64,000 nucleotides of DNA, taken from the NCBI GenBank assembly GCA_029007985.1, contig JAQXIW010000022.1:1-64000 (forward strand), written 5' to 3'. This document shows, piece after piece, positions 28,778 to 38,697 of the stretch. A model generated the notes under the pieces. That model was not told the origin of the DNA. It saw only the letters and a program-made list of their open reading frames with translations, and did no database searches. Source of the DNA: Oscillospiraceae bacterium. GTDB lineage: Bacteria > Bacillota > Clostridia > Oscillospirales > Ruminococcaceae. The translations under genes and the position numbers were made by a program. The number at the start of each line of letters is the position of its first letter. The stretch's first letter is position 1.

Positions 28778-29476
28778 ATGGCGAAAATACTTGTAGTTGA
28801 AGACGAAGAGGGCATCGGCGAAGTAATCGAGCTGAATTTCTCTCTTTCGGGTCACAAAGTGACAAGATTTACATCGGCTGAGCAGGCAAAATCCGTGTAC
28901 GAAAACGGGACTGCGGATTTTGACATAGCCATTCTCGATATAATGCTGCCGGGTATGGACGGTATTTCTCTGTGCGAATATATCAGAAAAAAAGACGATT
29001 CGATAGGTATAATTATGCTCTCGGCAAAAAGTCAGGAACAGGACAAAGTCCTTTCGCTTTCTGTCGGCGCAGACGACTATGTGCAAAAGCCTTTCGGCGT
29101 ACGGGAACTTTTAGCCAGAGCTTCCGCGCTCTTGCGACGAATCGGCAAACACGACAAACCGACGGTGTCGGACGATGTTTTGACCTCCGGCCCGTTTACT
29201 CTCGATTTGAAGAGCAGAATACTGCACAAGGACAACACCCGGATTGACTTGACAAGCGTTGAGTTTTCAATTATGGAATTGTTTTTTCGCAATGAGGGCG
29301 TTGCAATGGTGAGAGAAAAAATACTCGAGGGCGTATGGGGTGAAAACTACTACGGCGATATAAAAATTGTCGATGTCAACATACGCAGACTTCGTATGAA
29401 AATTGAGGACGATCCGTCAAATCCACAGTACATAGTTACCGTGTGGGGCTACGGTTACAGATGGGATGTGCAGTAA
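28778..29476 (+). CDS. OmpR/PhoB-family response regulator
   Basis: ILVVEDEEGIG, AILDIMLPGMDG, winged-helix C-terminus VDVNIRRLRMKIEDDPSNPQYIVTVWGYGYRW. Confidence 0.95.
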   Translation: MAKILVVEDEEGIGEVIELNFSLSGHKVTRFTSAEQAKSVYENGTADFDIAILDIMLPGMDGISLCEYIRKKDDSIGIIMLSAKSQEQDKVLSLSVGADDYVQKPFGVRELLARASALLRRIGKHDKPTVSDDVLTSGPFTLDLKSRILHKDNTRIDLTSVEFSIMELFFRNEGVAMVREKILEGVWGENYYGDIKIVDVNIRRLRMKIEDDPSNPQYIVTVWGYGYRWDVQ

Positions 29477-29485
29477 GTCAGCCGT

Positions 29486-30907
29486 ATGAATTCAAGCAGC
29501 ATTACGAAAAGGTGGATAAAAACAAACCTTGTTTTCCAAATTATTGCAATCATCATAGCCGAAATAGTGGTTGTGCTTTCGATAAGAAATTCCTACTATT
29601 CGCGGGCTCAGAACCTTATTTTGACCAGAATAAACACGGTTAACGCGACTCTGTCGGCGTCTGCGACACTGTCGGATTCCGAGAGAACGCAGCTCATATA
29701 CCGAATGAGCGAGGAATTTTCCGAAAAGGACAAATTTGAATTTATGGTTATCGGCACAAACAGCCGAGTGCTTGCCACATCGTCCGGCTTTTTGCCAAGC
29801 GACGATATGCACCTTGAGGACATTCGTCTTGCTCAGCAGTCGGAGGACGGCATTGCCACCGAAATATACCGCACAAAAATGGGCGAGAAGGTTTTGTCCG
29901 CCACATGTATTATCACACCGGGCAACAAGACGGTGTACGCGGTCAGGCTTGTGACCTCAATGACAAAAATAGACACGCAAATGGAGCTGATAATTTCATT
30001 CGCTCTGATTATTCTGTTGGTTTTGGTCGTGTTTATGATAATGTCCGGTACATTTTTCATCAGGGGCATAGTCAAGCCGATTCGAGAGATAGAGGCTACG
30101 GCGGCAAAAATCAGCAAGGGCGAGTTTGAAATACGCATAAACAACAACTACCATGACGAAATCGGCGAACTGTGCAATGCCATAAACAATATGGCGGAGG
30201 ATTTGGGCAGAAGCGAAGAAATTAAAAACGAGTTTATATCGTCCGTATCTCACGAACTGCGCACGCCTTTAACGGCTATCAAAGGCTGGGCTGAGACAAT
30301 GGACGGCAACCCCGGTGATGCCGATACGGTGAAAAAGGGGACGGGTGTCATACTGACCGAGACCGGCAGACTTTACTCCATGGTGGAAAACCTGTTGGAC
30401 TTTTCCCGTCTGCAACAGCGGGACATGAAGCTGACAAAAGAAAAGCTGGATATATCCGCGGAAGTCGAGGACGCGGTAATTATGTTTGCACCCCGCTGTA
30501 AACAAAACGGTATAGAGTTGGAATACGATATGCCGGACGATATAATAGCCGTATGGGGCGACCGCAACAGGCTCAGGCAGGTCATGGTGAATTTGTTGGA
30601 CAACGCAATAAAATATACCGGCGTCGGCGGCAAAATATCCATAAACATAGATTACGACAAGCGCAAAAGCCTGGTGACCGTTTCCGTCACGGATAACGGC
30701 ACGGGCATACACCCGGACGACATCGAAAAAGTTACGCAAAAGTTCTATAAGGGCAAGGGCTCAAAAAGAGGCTCAGGCATAGGACTTGCGCTGGTTAAAG
30801 AAATTATAAATGTGCACGACGGCACATTCAATGTGGAAAGCGAATACGGCAAATACACTAAGATGACATTCACACTGCCGACAATTCGCACTTTGAGAGG
30901 AAAATAA
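29486..30907 (+). CDS. Sensor histidine kinase (HAMP + HisKA + HATPase)
   Basis: SSVSHELRTPLTAIKGWAETM; NLLDNAIKYT; VTDNGTGIHPDD; GSGIGLALVKEI. Confidence 0.95.
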   Translation: MNSSSITKRWIKTNLVFQIIAIIIAEIVVVLSIRNSYYSRAQNLILTRINTVNATLSASATLSDSERTQLIYRMSEEFSEKDKFEFMVIGTNSRVLATSSGFLPSDDMHLEDIRLAQQSEDGIATEIYRTKMGEKVLSATCIITPGNKTVYAVRLVTSMTKIDTQMELIISFALIILLVLVVFMIMSGTFFIRGIVKPIREIEATAAKISKGEFEIRINNNYHDEIGELCNAINNMAEDLGRSEEIKNEFISSVSHELRTPLTAIKGWAETMDGNPGDADTVKKGTGVILTETGRLYSMVENLLDFSRLQQRDMKLTKEKLDISAEVEDAVIMFAPRCKQNGIELEYDMPDDIIAVWGDRNRLRQVMVNLLDNAIKYTGVGGKISINIDYDKRKSLVTVSVTDNGTGIHPDDIEKVTQKFYKGKGSKRGSGIGLALVKEIINVHDGTFNVESEYGKYTKMTFTLPTIRTLRGK

Positions 30908-31827
30908 TGGCAGACTGTAAAATATCCATCGGCGGACAGGCGCTGATGGAGGGTATAATGATGAAGGGCAAGGATAAATATTCCGTTGCCGTCAGAAAAC
31001 CGGACGGCGAAATAAGCATTGAGACGCACGCCGTCAAGCCTTCGCCGGTGGGCAAAATCCCTTTTGTAAGGGGAATATACAATTTTATCGACAGCTTGGC
31101 GACAGGCTACAAATGTCTTATGCGCTCGGCTGAAATTTCAATGGGCACGGATTACGAAGAGGACAAATTTGAAATTTGGCTTAAAGAAAAATTCGGCGAA
31201 AAGGCTACGGGGATTCTCACAACGATTGCCGGTATAGGCGGCACGGTTTTGGCTCTTGTGCTGTTTATGGTGCTGCCGACCGCCGTAACGGGCTTTATTA
31301 ACGGCTTTTTCCCTCTCGGAAACTTCAAACGGGTTGTCGAGGGTCTGACAAAACTTGCGATTTTCTTTTGCTATCTGCTTGCGATTTCGCAGATGAGAGA
31401 TATTCGGCGAGTGTTCCAATACCACGGCGCAGAGCACAAGACTATTTTTTGCTATGAAAAGGGTTTGCCTTTGACGGTGGAGAATGTAAAAAAACAATCC
31501 AGATTTCACCCGAGATGCGGCACATCGCTTTTGTTTATCGTGCTGTTTGTCAGCATTGCAGTGTTTTCATTTGTGCCGTGGAAAGGCACTTTTCAAAGGG
31601 CTGTGCTGAAAGTTCTGTTTTTGCCGGTTGTCGTGTCAATAGCATACGAAATATTGAAATTCACCGGCACGCACGAAAATGCGCTCACAAAAATAATGGT
31701 AAAGCCTGGTCTGTGGTGCCAAAGGCTGACCACAAAAGAGCCGGACGATAAGATGATAGAGGTGGCAATAGCCTCGGTAAACGCCATATTACCGGAAACC
31801 GTGATTTCAAACGGCAATGAGGAATGA
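30907..31827 (+). CDS. DUF1385 membrane protein (YqhQ-like)
   Basis: ISIGGQALMEGIMMKGKDKYSVAVRKPDGEI; YHGAEHKTIFCYE; HPRCGTSLLFIV. Confidence 0.93.
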   Translation: MADCKISIGGQALMEGIMMKGKDKYSVAVRKPDGEISIETHAVKPSPVGKIPFVRGIYNFIDSLATGYKCLMRSAEISMGTDYEEDKFEIWLKEKFGEKATGILTTIAGIGGTVLALVLFMVLPTAVTGFINGFFPLGNFKRVVEGLTKLAIFFCYLLAISQMRDIRRVFQYHGAEHKTIFCYEKGLPLTVENVKKQSRFHPRCGTSLLFIVLFVSIAVFSFVPWKGTFQRAVLKVLFLPVVVSIAYEILKFTGTHENALTKIMVKPGLWCQRLTTKEPDDKMIEVAIASVNAILPETVISNGNEE

Positions 31828-32701
31828 CAAAGTGACAAAACTTACAGATGTTTTCAAAAATATGCAGGAGATAATGTCAGCCAACGAATACAGCGACGCA
31901 AGATTTGAGGCTGACTGCTTGATAGAATATGTGCTTGGCCGTCCAAGACCGTTTTATGGGACAGATTATTTGGTATCATCGGAACGGGAAGATAAATTGT
32001 ACTCCCTGTGCGAAAAGAGAAAAAACGGCTATCCCTTACAGTATATATTGGGGAAATGGCAATTTTTCGATATGGAACTTTCGGTGGGCGAGGGTGTTTT
32101 AATTCCGAGACAGGACACCGAGGATGTCTGTCTGCGGGCGTTTGACTATATAAAAAAGTTTAACAGTCCAAATGTTTTGGATTTGTGCTCCGGCACGGGC
32201 GCAATAGCTCTGGCAATAAAAAAGTATTGCCCGGCGGCAAATGTTGTCGCCTTGGAAAAATACGACGACGCCTATCGGTATCTCGAAAAAAACATAAAGG
32301 ACACGGGGCTCTCGATCTTGCCTATAAAGGCGGATGTATTTAGATTTGACTATGTGATAGAGCCGCAGACATTCGATGTTATTATTTCAAATCCGCCATA
32401 CATAGACGAAAAGCTGAAAGGCAAATTGCAGACAGAGGTTTCCTTTGAACCGGATACCGCGCTTTTTGCCGGTCAAAACGGTCTGTGGTTTTACAAATTT
32501 ATCGCTAAATATTACTATAAAACGATAAAAGACGACGGATATCTGATTTTTGAATACGGCTATGACCAAGCCGATGATGTCAGATATATTGTGGAGTCAA
32601 ATCAATATGCAGTCGAAAAGGAAATAGTTGATACCCGGGGCAACCCGAGAGGGATAATTGCCCGCAAATTTCGGGATATTTCGTCAAAAATACTTGATTA
32701 A
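31817..32701 (+). CDS. prmC: Release factor glutamine N5-methyltransferase
   Basis: [53 protein letters not shown]. Confidence 0.95.
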   Translation: MRNDKVTKLTDVFKNMQEIMSANEYSDARFEADCLIEYVLGRPRPFYGTDYLVSSEREDKLYSLCEKRKNGYPLQYILGKWQFFDMELSVGEGVLIPRQDTEDVCLRAFDYIKKFNSPNVLDLCSGTGAIALAIKKYCPAANVVALEKYDDAYRYLEKNIKDTGLSILPIKADVFRFDYVIEPQTFDVIISNPPYIDEKLKGKLQTEVSFEPDTALFAGQNGLWFYKFIAKYYYKTIKDDGYLIFEYGYDQADDVRYIVESNQYAVEKEIVDTRGNPRGIIARKFRDISSKILD

Positions 32702-32765
32702 ACCGCTTCAGTATGCTATTATAATTATAACAACTAAAAGTTGTAAAAGATGTGAGGAAATATAT

Positions 32766-33926
32766 ATGGCTATAGTTACACCTGAAACAGACAAGGAAAA
32801 AGCATTGCGGACAGCTATTGCAAATATTGAAAAACAGTTCGGCAAGGGCGCGGTAATGCGTCTGGGCGACAATGTCACAATGAATGTGGACAAAATCTCC
32901 ACCGGCTCGCTTTCGCTCGACTTAGCGCTGGGTATAGGCGGTTTGCCGAGAGGCAGAATTGTTGAAATATACGGGCCGGAATCCTCCGGTAAAACAACAT
33001 TGGCTCTGCACTGCGTCGCCGAGGCACAAAAAGCCGGCGGCAATGCGGCATTTATCGATGTAGAGCACGCTCTCGACCCTGTTTACGCCGGAAATCTCGG
33101 CGTAGATATAGATTCTTTGCTTGTTTCACAGCCGGACACCGGCGAACAGGCCATGGAAATATGTGAAGCTCTCGTGCGCTCAGGCGCCATTGATGTTGTG
33201 GTAGTCGACTCTGTCGCCGCCATGACCACAAAGGCGGAAATCGAGGGCGACATGGGCGACTCCCATGTCGGCTTACAGGCCCGACTTATGTCACAGGCGA
33301 TGAGAAAGCTGACAGCCGCCATCGGCAAAACAAATACAATCGTTATATTCATAAACCAGCTCCGCGAAAAAATCGGCGTTATGTACGGCAATCCGGAGAC
33401 TACCACCGGCGGCAGGGCTCTCAAATACTACGCCTCGGTGCGCATTGATGTGCGCCGCGTAGAAGCCCTTAAATCCGGCACCGAGATAATAGGCAACAGA
33501 ACAAGGGCAAAGGTTGTTAAAAATAAGGTTGCTCCTCCTTTCAAAGAGGCGGAATTTGACATTATGTTCGGCCAGGGTATTTCAAAAACGGGCGAAATCG
33601 TAGACATTGCCGCAAAGCTGGGTATCGTCAATAAATCCGGCGCATGGTACAGCTACGGCGAGGTAAGACTTGGCCAGGGCAGAGACAACACAAAAGAGTA
33701 CCTTGAACGGAATCCGACTCTTGCAAAAGAAATTGAGGATAAAGTTTTTGCCGCCGTCAAAAAAGGTCAGGAAGAGGGCATAAACGTACTTTCTCCTAAC
33801 GCAAAGAAAAATGCCCGCCCGATTGTTGCTTCCACAGCCAAACCGGAGGAAGTCAAAGAGGATGCGCCGACCGAAAAGCCTGTCACAAAGCGCAGAAGCG
33901 CAAATATAGACATAGATGTTGAATGA
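32766..33926 (+). CDS. recA: Recombinase RecA (start at [13 protein letters not shown])
   Basis: [47 protein letters not shown]. Confidence 0.98.
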   Translation: MAIVTPETDKEKALRTAIANIEKQFGKGAVMRLGDNVTMNVDKISTGSLSLDLALGIGGLPRGRIVEIYGPESSGKTTLALHCVAEAQKAGGNAAFIDVEHALDPVYAGNLGVDIDSLLVSQPDTGEQAMEICEALVRSGAIDVVVVDSVAAMTTKAEIEGDMGDSHVGLQARLMSQAMRKLTAAIGKTNTIVIFINQLREKIGVMYGNPETTTGGRALKYYASVRIDVRRVEALKSGTEIIGNRTRAKVVKNKVAPPFKEAEFDIMFGQGISKTGEIVDIAAKLGIVNKSGAWYSYGEVRLGQGRDNTKEYLERNPTLAKEIEDKVFAAVKKGQEEGINVLSPNAKKNARPIVASTAKPEEVKEDAPTEKPVTKRRSANIDIDVE

Positions 33927-34539
33927 TGTTTATATAACCGACATAAAGAAAACAAAACGGGGATACAATGCAATTTTTTCACAAAACGGTTTTGAAGTGT
34001 CGGTGGACGATGTCATCGTCGAACAATACAATATAGAAATAGGCTCCTGCCTTTCGCGGCGGGAGTTTGTTTGCATTAAACAGCAATCCGCAAATCAAAA
34101 GCGGGAGGACAAATGCTTCACTCTGCTTTCCTACCGTATGCATTCGGAAAAAGAATTGCGCGATAAGCTGCTCAAATATTTCGACTCCTACACGGCAGAC
34201 TGTGCCGTTGAAAGAATGAGGGAGCTGGGTTATCTCGACGATGAAAAATTCGCTTTTTCAAAACGGGATTACTTAATAAATGTAAAAAAACACTCGTTGA
34301 AGGACACGGCAATGAGACTGTCGGCTCTCGGTGTTGACAAAAATACGATAGATAATGTAATATTAAATTTTGACACCGGCAGTGAATCGGATGTCATCAA
34401 AGAATTGATATACAAAAAATATATGTCCCGTTTATCCCGGCCGGAAAAGGTCATCGCATCGCTGGTGCGCAAGGGCTTTCCGCTGGGGGAAGTAAAAAAA
34501 GCGGTATACGGAATTTTGGAAAATATACAGGAGGAATAA
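33916..34539 (+). CDS. recX: Regulatory protein RecX
   Basis: [38 protein letters not shown]; follows recA. Confidence 0.9.
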   Translation: MLNDVYITDIKKTKRGYNAIFSQNGFEVSVDDVIVEQYNIEIGSCLSRREFVCIKQQSANQKREDKCFTLLSYRMHSEKELRDKLLKYFDSYTADCAVERMRELGYLDDEKFAFSKRDYLINVKKHSLKDTAMRLSALGVDKNTIDNVILNFDTGSESDVIKELIYKKYMSRLSRPEKVIASLVRKGFPLGEVKKAVYGILENIQEE

Positions 34540-34540
34540 A

Positions 34541-35860
34541 ATGAAAGTAACGCTTGTTTCTCTCGGCTGTCCTAAAAACCAGGTGGACAGCGACATTATA
34601 GCAAGAAATCTTATCGAAAACGGCTTTGAAACGACTGCCGATATGACCCGGGCCGATGTCTGTGTCATCAACACATGCGGCTTTATCCAGTCGGCAAAGG
34701 AAGAAGCCATTGAAAATATTTTCAATGCGGTAGAGGCCAGGGCGGTCAATCCGGACTTAAAAATAGTTGTCACCGGCTGCCTCGCGGAAAGATATAAGGA
34801 CGAAATCCTCGAGGATATACCGGAGGTAGACGCCGTAATAGGCATCGGCTCTCACGACAAAATAGTCGAAACGGTAAAAAATGTCACCAAGGGCGGCAAA
34901 TATTCATTCTTCGGGCCAAAGACCAATCTGTCGCTCACCTCAAAGAGAATTATTTCCACACCGAGTCACTATGCCTATTTGAAAATTGCCGAAGGCTGTT
35001 CAAACGGCTGTTACTACTGTGCCATTCCTATGATTCGCGGCAGACATCGCTCTCGCCCGATGGAAAGCTGTATCGAAGAGGCTAAATGGCTTGCCGACCA
35101 GGGCGTTAAAGAGCTGATAGTCGTCGCCCAGGATATAACAAGATACGGCGAAGACCTCTATAAAGAAAACAAACTTGCCGAGCTTGTTTCTAAACTTTCC
35201 GAAGTTGACGGTATCCGCTGGATAAGACTTATGTATGCCTATCCGGAAAGACTCGGCGACGATGTGATTGAGGTCATGGCGACAAATCCAAAGGTATTGC
35301 ACTATCTCGATTTGCCTATGCAGCACATAAACGACAGAGTACTCAAAAGCATGAACAGACCGGGCGGAAAAGACATCATCATATCCGCCATAAAAAGACT
35401 GAGAGAGAGAATCCCGGACATCACCATCAGAACAAGCATTATCACCGGCTATCCGGGGGAAACGCTCGAGGAATTTGACGAGCTGTGCGAGTTTGTAAAA
35501 TCACGGAGAATTGAAAGACTGGGCTGTTTTGCCTATTCCGAGGAAGAGGGCACAGTAGCTGCAAAAATGGAGCAGATGCCTGTGGAGGAGAGAGAGCGCC
35601 GCGCGGAAATTGTCATGAACATTCAGTCGGGAATTATGGCTGAAAATCAGGCCGAGACAGTGGGCAAGACTCTCGAGGTCATCGTCGACGAGTACGACGA
35701 TGTCAACGATTTGTTTGTATGCCGCTCGGTTTACGACGCCCCTGAAATAGACGGCGAGGTATATGTGTCCGGCGAATACGATATGCAGGTCGGCGAAATT
35801 TACAAAGTGAAAATAACCGAAAGCGATGTATATGACCTTTACGGCGAATTGCGGGAATAA
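34541..35860 (+). CDS. rimO: Ribosomal protein S12 methylthiotransferase RimO
   Basis: VSLGCPKNQVDSDI; IAEGCSNGCYYCAIPMIRGRHRSR. Confidence 0.96.
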   Translation: MKVTLVSLGCPKNQVDSDIIARNLIENGFETTADMTRADVCVINTCGFIQSAKEEAIENIFNAVEARAVNPDLKIVVTGCLAERYKDEILEDIPEVDAVIGIGSHDKIVETVKNVTKGGKYSFFGPKTNLSLTSKRIISTPSHYAYLKIAEGCSNGCYYCAIPMIRGRHRSRPMESCIEEAKWLADQGVKELIVVAQDITRYGEDLYKENKLAELVSKLSEVDGIRWIRLMYAYPERLGDDVIEVMATNPKVLHYLDLPMQHINDRVLKSMNRPGGKDIIISAIKRLRERIPDITIRTSIITGYPGETLEEFDELCEFVKSRRIERLGCFAYSEEEGTVAAKMEQMPVEERERRAEIVMNIQSGIMAENQAETVGKTLEVIVDEYDDVNDLFVCRSVYDAPEIDGEVYVSGEYDMQVGEIYKVKITESDVYDLYGELRE

Positions 35861-35871
35861 GAGGTGCTGTT

Positions 35872-36450
35872 ATGAATTTACCTAATAAGCTGACAACATT
35901 GAGAGTACTTTTGGTACCTGTTTTTATGATTTTTATGTACACAAAGTCAAAATACAGCTTTTTGATTGCACTCATTGTTTTTGCCGTTGCCTCCTTTACG
36001 GATATGCTCGACGGCAAAATTGCCAGAAAGAATAATCTTGTTACTGATTTCGGCAAGTTTATGGACCCTCTGGCAGACAAAGTTCTCACGACAGTAGCTA
36101 TCATTTATTTAGTCAAGCTCGGATTTTGTCACGAGATTGTGCTCTGCCTCGTCCTCATCAGAGAGTTTGCCGTCAGCGGTATCCGCATGGTTGCGGCTTC
36201 CCGGCCGGGCGGCGGCAAAGTAATTGCGGCAGGTCTAATGGGCAAGGCAAAAACCGTATTCCAGATGATTGCAATTATTGTGGCGTATTCGGATTTGGCC
36301 CTGTTTTCGCTGGGTTTGATAAATCAAACATTTTTCGGTGCGGTTTGCACGGCTGTAAACTTCCTTATGTGGATTATGGCGGCTTTGACGGTTGTGTCGG
36401 GTATGCAGTACATTTTGCCGAACATCGACCTTGTCAAAAACGCAAAATAA
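35872..36450 (+). CDS. pgsA: CDP-diacylglycerol-glycerol-3-phosphate 3-phosphatidyltransferase
   Basis: LPNKLTTLRVLLVPVF; DMLDGKIARKNNLVTDFGKFMDPLADK. Confidence 0.95.
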   Translation: MNLPNKLTTLRVLLVPVFMIFMYTKSKYSFLIALIVFAVASFTDMLDGKIARKNNLVTDFGKFMDPLADKVLTTVAIIYLVKLGFCHEIVLCLVLIREFAVSGIRMVAASRPGGGKVIAAGLMGKAKTVFQMIAIIVAYSDLALFSLGLINQTFFGAVCTAVNFLMWIMAALTVVSGMQYILPNIDLVKNAK

Positions 36451-36453
36451 AAC

Positions 36454-36482
36454 TTGACAAAATCAATTTAATTTTATATCAT
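36454..36482 (+). promoter_or_regulatory. Promoter for the T-box/cysS transcript
   Basis: TTGACA-17-TATCAT. Confidence 0.7.
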
Positions 36483-36488
36483 ACATCT

Positions 36489-36735
36489 ATAAGTATAATG
36501 CGCTTGTATCAGGAATAGTAATCAGAGTAAAATTCTTACAGAGAATGGGTGTGACCCGCTGAAAGCACCCAAGAAACAATAATTTGACGAATGCACCTGA
36601 GAGCAGGCACGGCGAAATAACAGTAGCTGTGCACGGGTGTCACCGTTATATGACTCACAAGAGATAAATCGAAGTGGAACCGCGGTATATAGCCGCCTTC
36701 GTATGCGTTTGCATACGGGGGCGGATTTTTATTTC
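36489..36735 (+). ncRNA. T-box leader (tRNA-Cys responsive) upstream of cysS
   Basis: GTGGAACCGCGG T-box core (36674-36685), GAA-TGC-ACCTGAGAG specifier region (TGC at 36592-36594), terminator ccgccttcgtatgc-gttt-gcatacgggggcgg-attttt. Confidence 0.93.
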
Positions 36736-36778
36736 GGTCTTCGGTTGTCAATACTTGGAAAAAGAAAGGAAATTTGCT

Positions 36779-38170
36779 ATGGAACACATGCAGATATTTA
36801 ACACACTCACAAGAAAGAAAGAAGAATTTATACCTATTAAAGAGGGCGAGTACAAAATTTATGTTTGCGGCCCTACTGTTTACAACTACATTCATATAGG
36901 TAATGCCAGACCGGCCGTTGTTTTTGATACGCTTCGCCGCTATCTCGAATACAGGGGCAACAAGGTAAAATACGTATCAAACATAACAGATATTGACGAT
37001 AAAATCATAAAGAGAAGCAACGAAGAGGGGATACCTTTCGAGGCTGTCGCAAGAAAATACGAGGACGAATACTACAAGGATTTACAGGGCTTGAATGTCC
37101 GCTTTGCAGATGTCAGACCGAGAGTTTCGGACCACATCCCTGAAATCATCGACATTGTCGAAACACTTATTGAAAAAGGTCACGCATACAAGACAGAGAA
37201 CGGCGATGTATACTATCGTGTAAAATCTTTCCCTGAGTACGGTAAACTATCTCATCAGTCACTTGAAGACCTGGAAAGCGGCGCAAGAATTGCCGTTGAT
37301 GAAATAAAGGAAGACCCGGCTGACTTTGCGCTGTGGAAAGCCGCAAAGCCGGGCGAGCCTGAATGGGATTCACCGTTCTCCGAAGGCAGACCGGGCTGGC
37401 ACATCGAGTGCTCGGCAATGAGCAAAAAGCATCTCGGTGAGACGATTGACCTTCACGCCGGCGGCGAAGATTTGGTTTTCCCTCACCACGAAAACGAAAT
37501 CGCACAGAGCGAAGGAGCGTCAGGCAAGGAATTTGCACACTACTGGATGCACAATGCTTTTATCAATGTCGACAACCAGAAAATGTCAAAATCTCTCAAT
37601 AATTTTTTCACCGTCAGAGAAATTGCCGAGGTTTACGGCTATGAGCCTATTCGCTACTTCCTGCTCACAGCAAGATACAGAATGCCGCTCAACTACACGA
37701 CGGATATTATCGCACAGTGCAAAGCTTCTCTCACATCGCTTTACACCGCACGCGACCAAATGGATTTCCTTATCGCCAACTCCACAGGCACGGACGATTC
37801 GATAAAGAAGGTCGCCGACGATGCCAAGAAGGGCTTTATAGAGGTCATGGACGACGACCTCGGCACACCGGACGCTCTTTCAAAGCTGTTTGAAATCACA
37901 ACAGCCGTCAACAAGACGGGTGCTCGGCAGTCACCGGAGGCTCTCAAATACGCCACGGCTATATTCGACGAGCTCTGCGGTGTACTCGGATTGCTCTACA
38001 ACAGAAAGACAAGCGAAATACCGCAGAATGTTCTTGATTTGGTTGCCGAGAGAACAGAAGTCAGAAAAGCTAAAAACTGGGCTCGTGCAGACGAAATCAG
38101 AGACGAACTCGACAAGCTGGGATATATCGTAAAAGATACTCCACAGGGCCCGCAGATTCTTGTAAAATAA
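36779..38170 (+). CDS. cysS: Cysteinyl-tRNA synthetase (start at MEHMQIFN; the ORF track extends into the T-box)
   Basis: YVCGPTVYNYIHIGNARP; HIECSAMSKKHLG; KMSKSLNNF. Confidence 0.97.
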   Translation: MEHMQIFNTLTRKKEEFIPIKEGEYKIYVCGPTVYNYIHIGNARPAVVFDTLRRYLEYRGNKVKYVSNITDIDDKIIKRSNEEGIPFEAVARKYEDEYYKDLQGLNVRFADVRPRVSDHIPEIIDIVETLIEKGHAYKTENGDVYYRVKSFPEYGKLSHQSLEDLESGARIAVDEIKEDPADFALWKAAKPGEPEWDSPFSEGRPGWHIECSAMSKKHLGETIDLHAGGEDLVFPHHENEIAQSEGASGKEFAHYWMHNAFINVDNQKMSKSLNNFFTVREIAEVYGYEPIRYFLLTARYRMPLNYTTDIIAQCKASLTSLYTARDQMDFLIANSTGTDDSIKKVADDAKKGFIEVMDDDLGTPDALSKLFEITTAVNKTGARQSPEALKYATAIFDELCGVLGLLYNRKTSEIPQNVLDLVAERTEVRKAKNWARADEIRDELDKLGYIVKDTPQGPQILVK

Positions 38171-38200
38171 TCAAAACTTGTAAAAAGTTTCCCCTTTTTG

Positions 38201-38232
38201 AAATACGCATGGTCTCATGCGTATTTTTTTTG
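38201..38232 (+). terminator. Rho-independent terminator after cysS
   Basis: AAATACGCATG-GTCT-CATGCGTATTTTTTTT. Confidence 0.92.
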
Positions 38233-38249
38233 CAAAAAAATAAAATAAA

Positions 38250-38292
38250 CAGTATATAACACTTGACAACTGTTATATACTGTTATATACTG
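38250..38292 (+). promoter_or_regulatory. GntR/ABC operon promoter with three operator half-sites
   Basis: TTGACA (38263-38268)-17-TATACT (38286-38291); CAGTATATAACA (38250-38261) is the exact reverse complement of TGTTATATACTG (38271-38282), which recurs at 38281-38292. Confidence 0.88.
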
Positions 38293-38313
38293 TTTACAAA
38301 AGAGGTGGTAATT

Positions 38314-38697
38314 CTGGATATAATATTAAACAACAACTCTATGGTGCCCATCTACGAACAGGTGGCAGAGCAGATAAAAAAGAATATCATCAGCGGTAAA
38401 CTGAAAGCCGACGATGTTTTGCCGTCGGTGCGCACGCTGTCAAACGATTTGAAAATCAGCGCGCTGACCGTCAAAAAAGCCTATGACTATTTGGAGGAAC
38501 AGGGCTTTGTTGTCACCGTTCACGGCAAGGGCACATATATCGCGCGGACAGACACGGCTCTTGCACGGGAGGCAAGGTTGCGCAGGTGCGAGACAGAGTT
38601 AAAAAAGCTTGTGGATTTTGCAAAGGATACGGGCATATCAAAAAAGGACTTAATTGATTTATTTGAATTAGAGATGGAGGAATGGACAGATGATTGA
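38314..38697 (+). CDS. GntR-family (YtrA subfamily) regulator, apparent CTG start
   Basis: (L/M)DIILNNNSMVPIYEQVAEQIKKNIISGKLKADDVLPSVRTLSNDLKIS; RBS gaggtgg upstream. Confidence 0.88.
   Translation: MDIILNNNSMVPIYEQVAEQIKKNIISGKLKADDVLPSVRTLSNDLKISALTVKKAYDYLEEQGFVVTVHGKGTYIARTDTALAREARLRRCETELKKLVDFAKDTGISKKDLIDLFELEMEEWTDD

Noticed and set aside
32658-32765. N-terminal extension of recA in the ORF track
   Set aside because: Overlaps the end of prmC; family start at [13 protein letters not shown] with aggaaa RBS at 32766
36674-36778. N-terminal extension of cysS in the ORF track (MEPRYIAAFVCVC...)
   Set aside because: Lies inside the T-box antiterminator/terminator; normal cysS start with RBS at 36779
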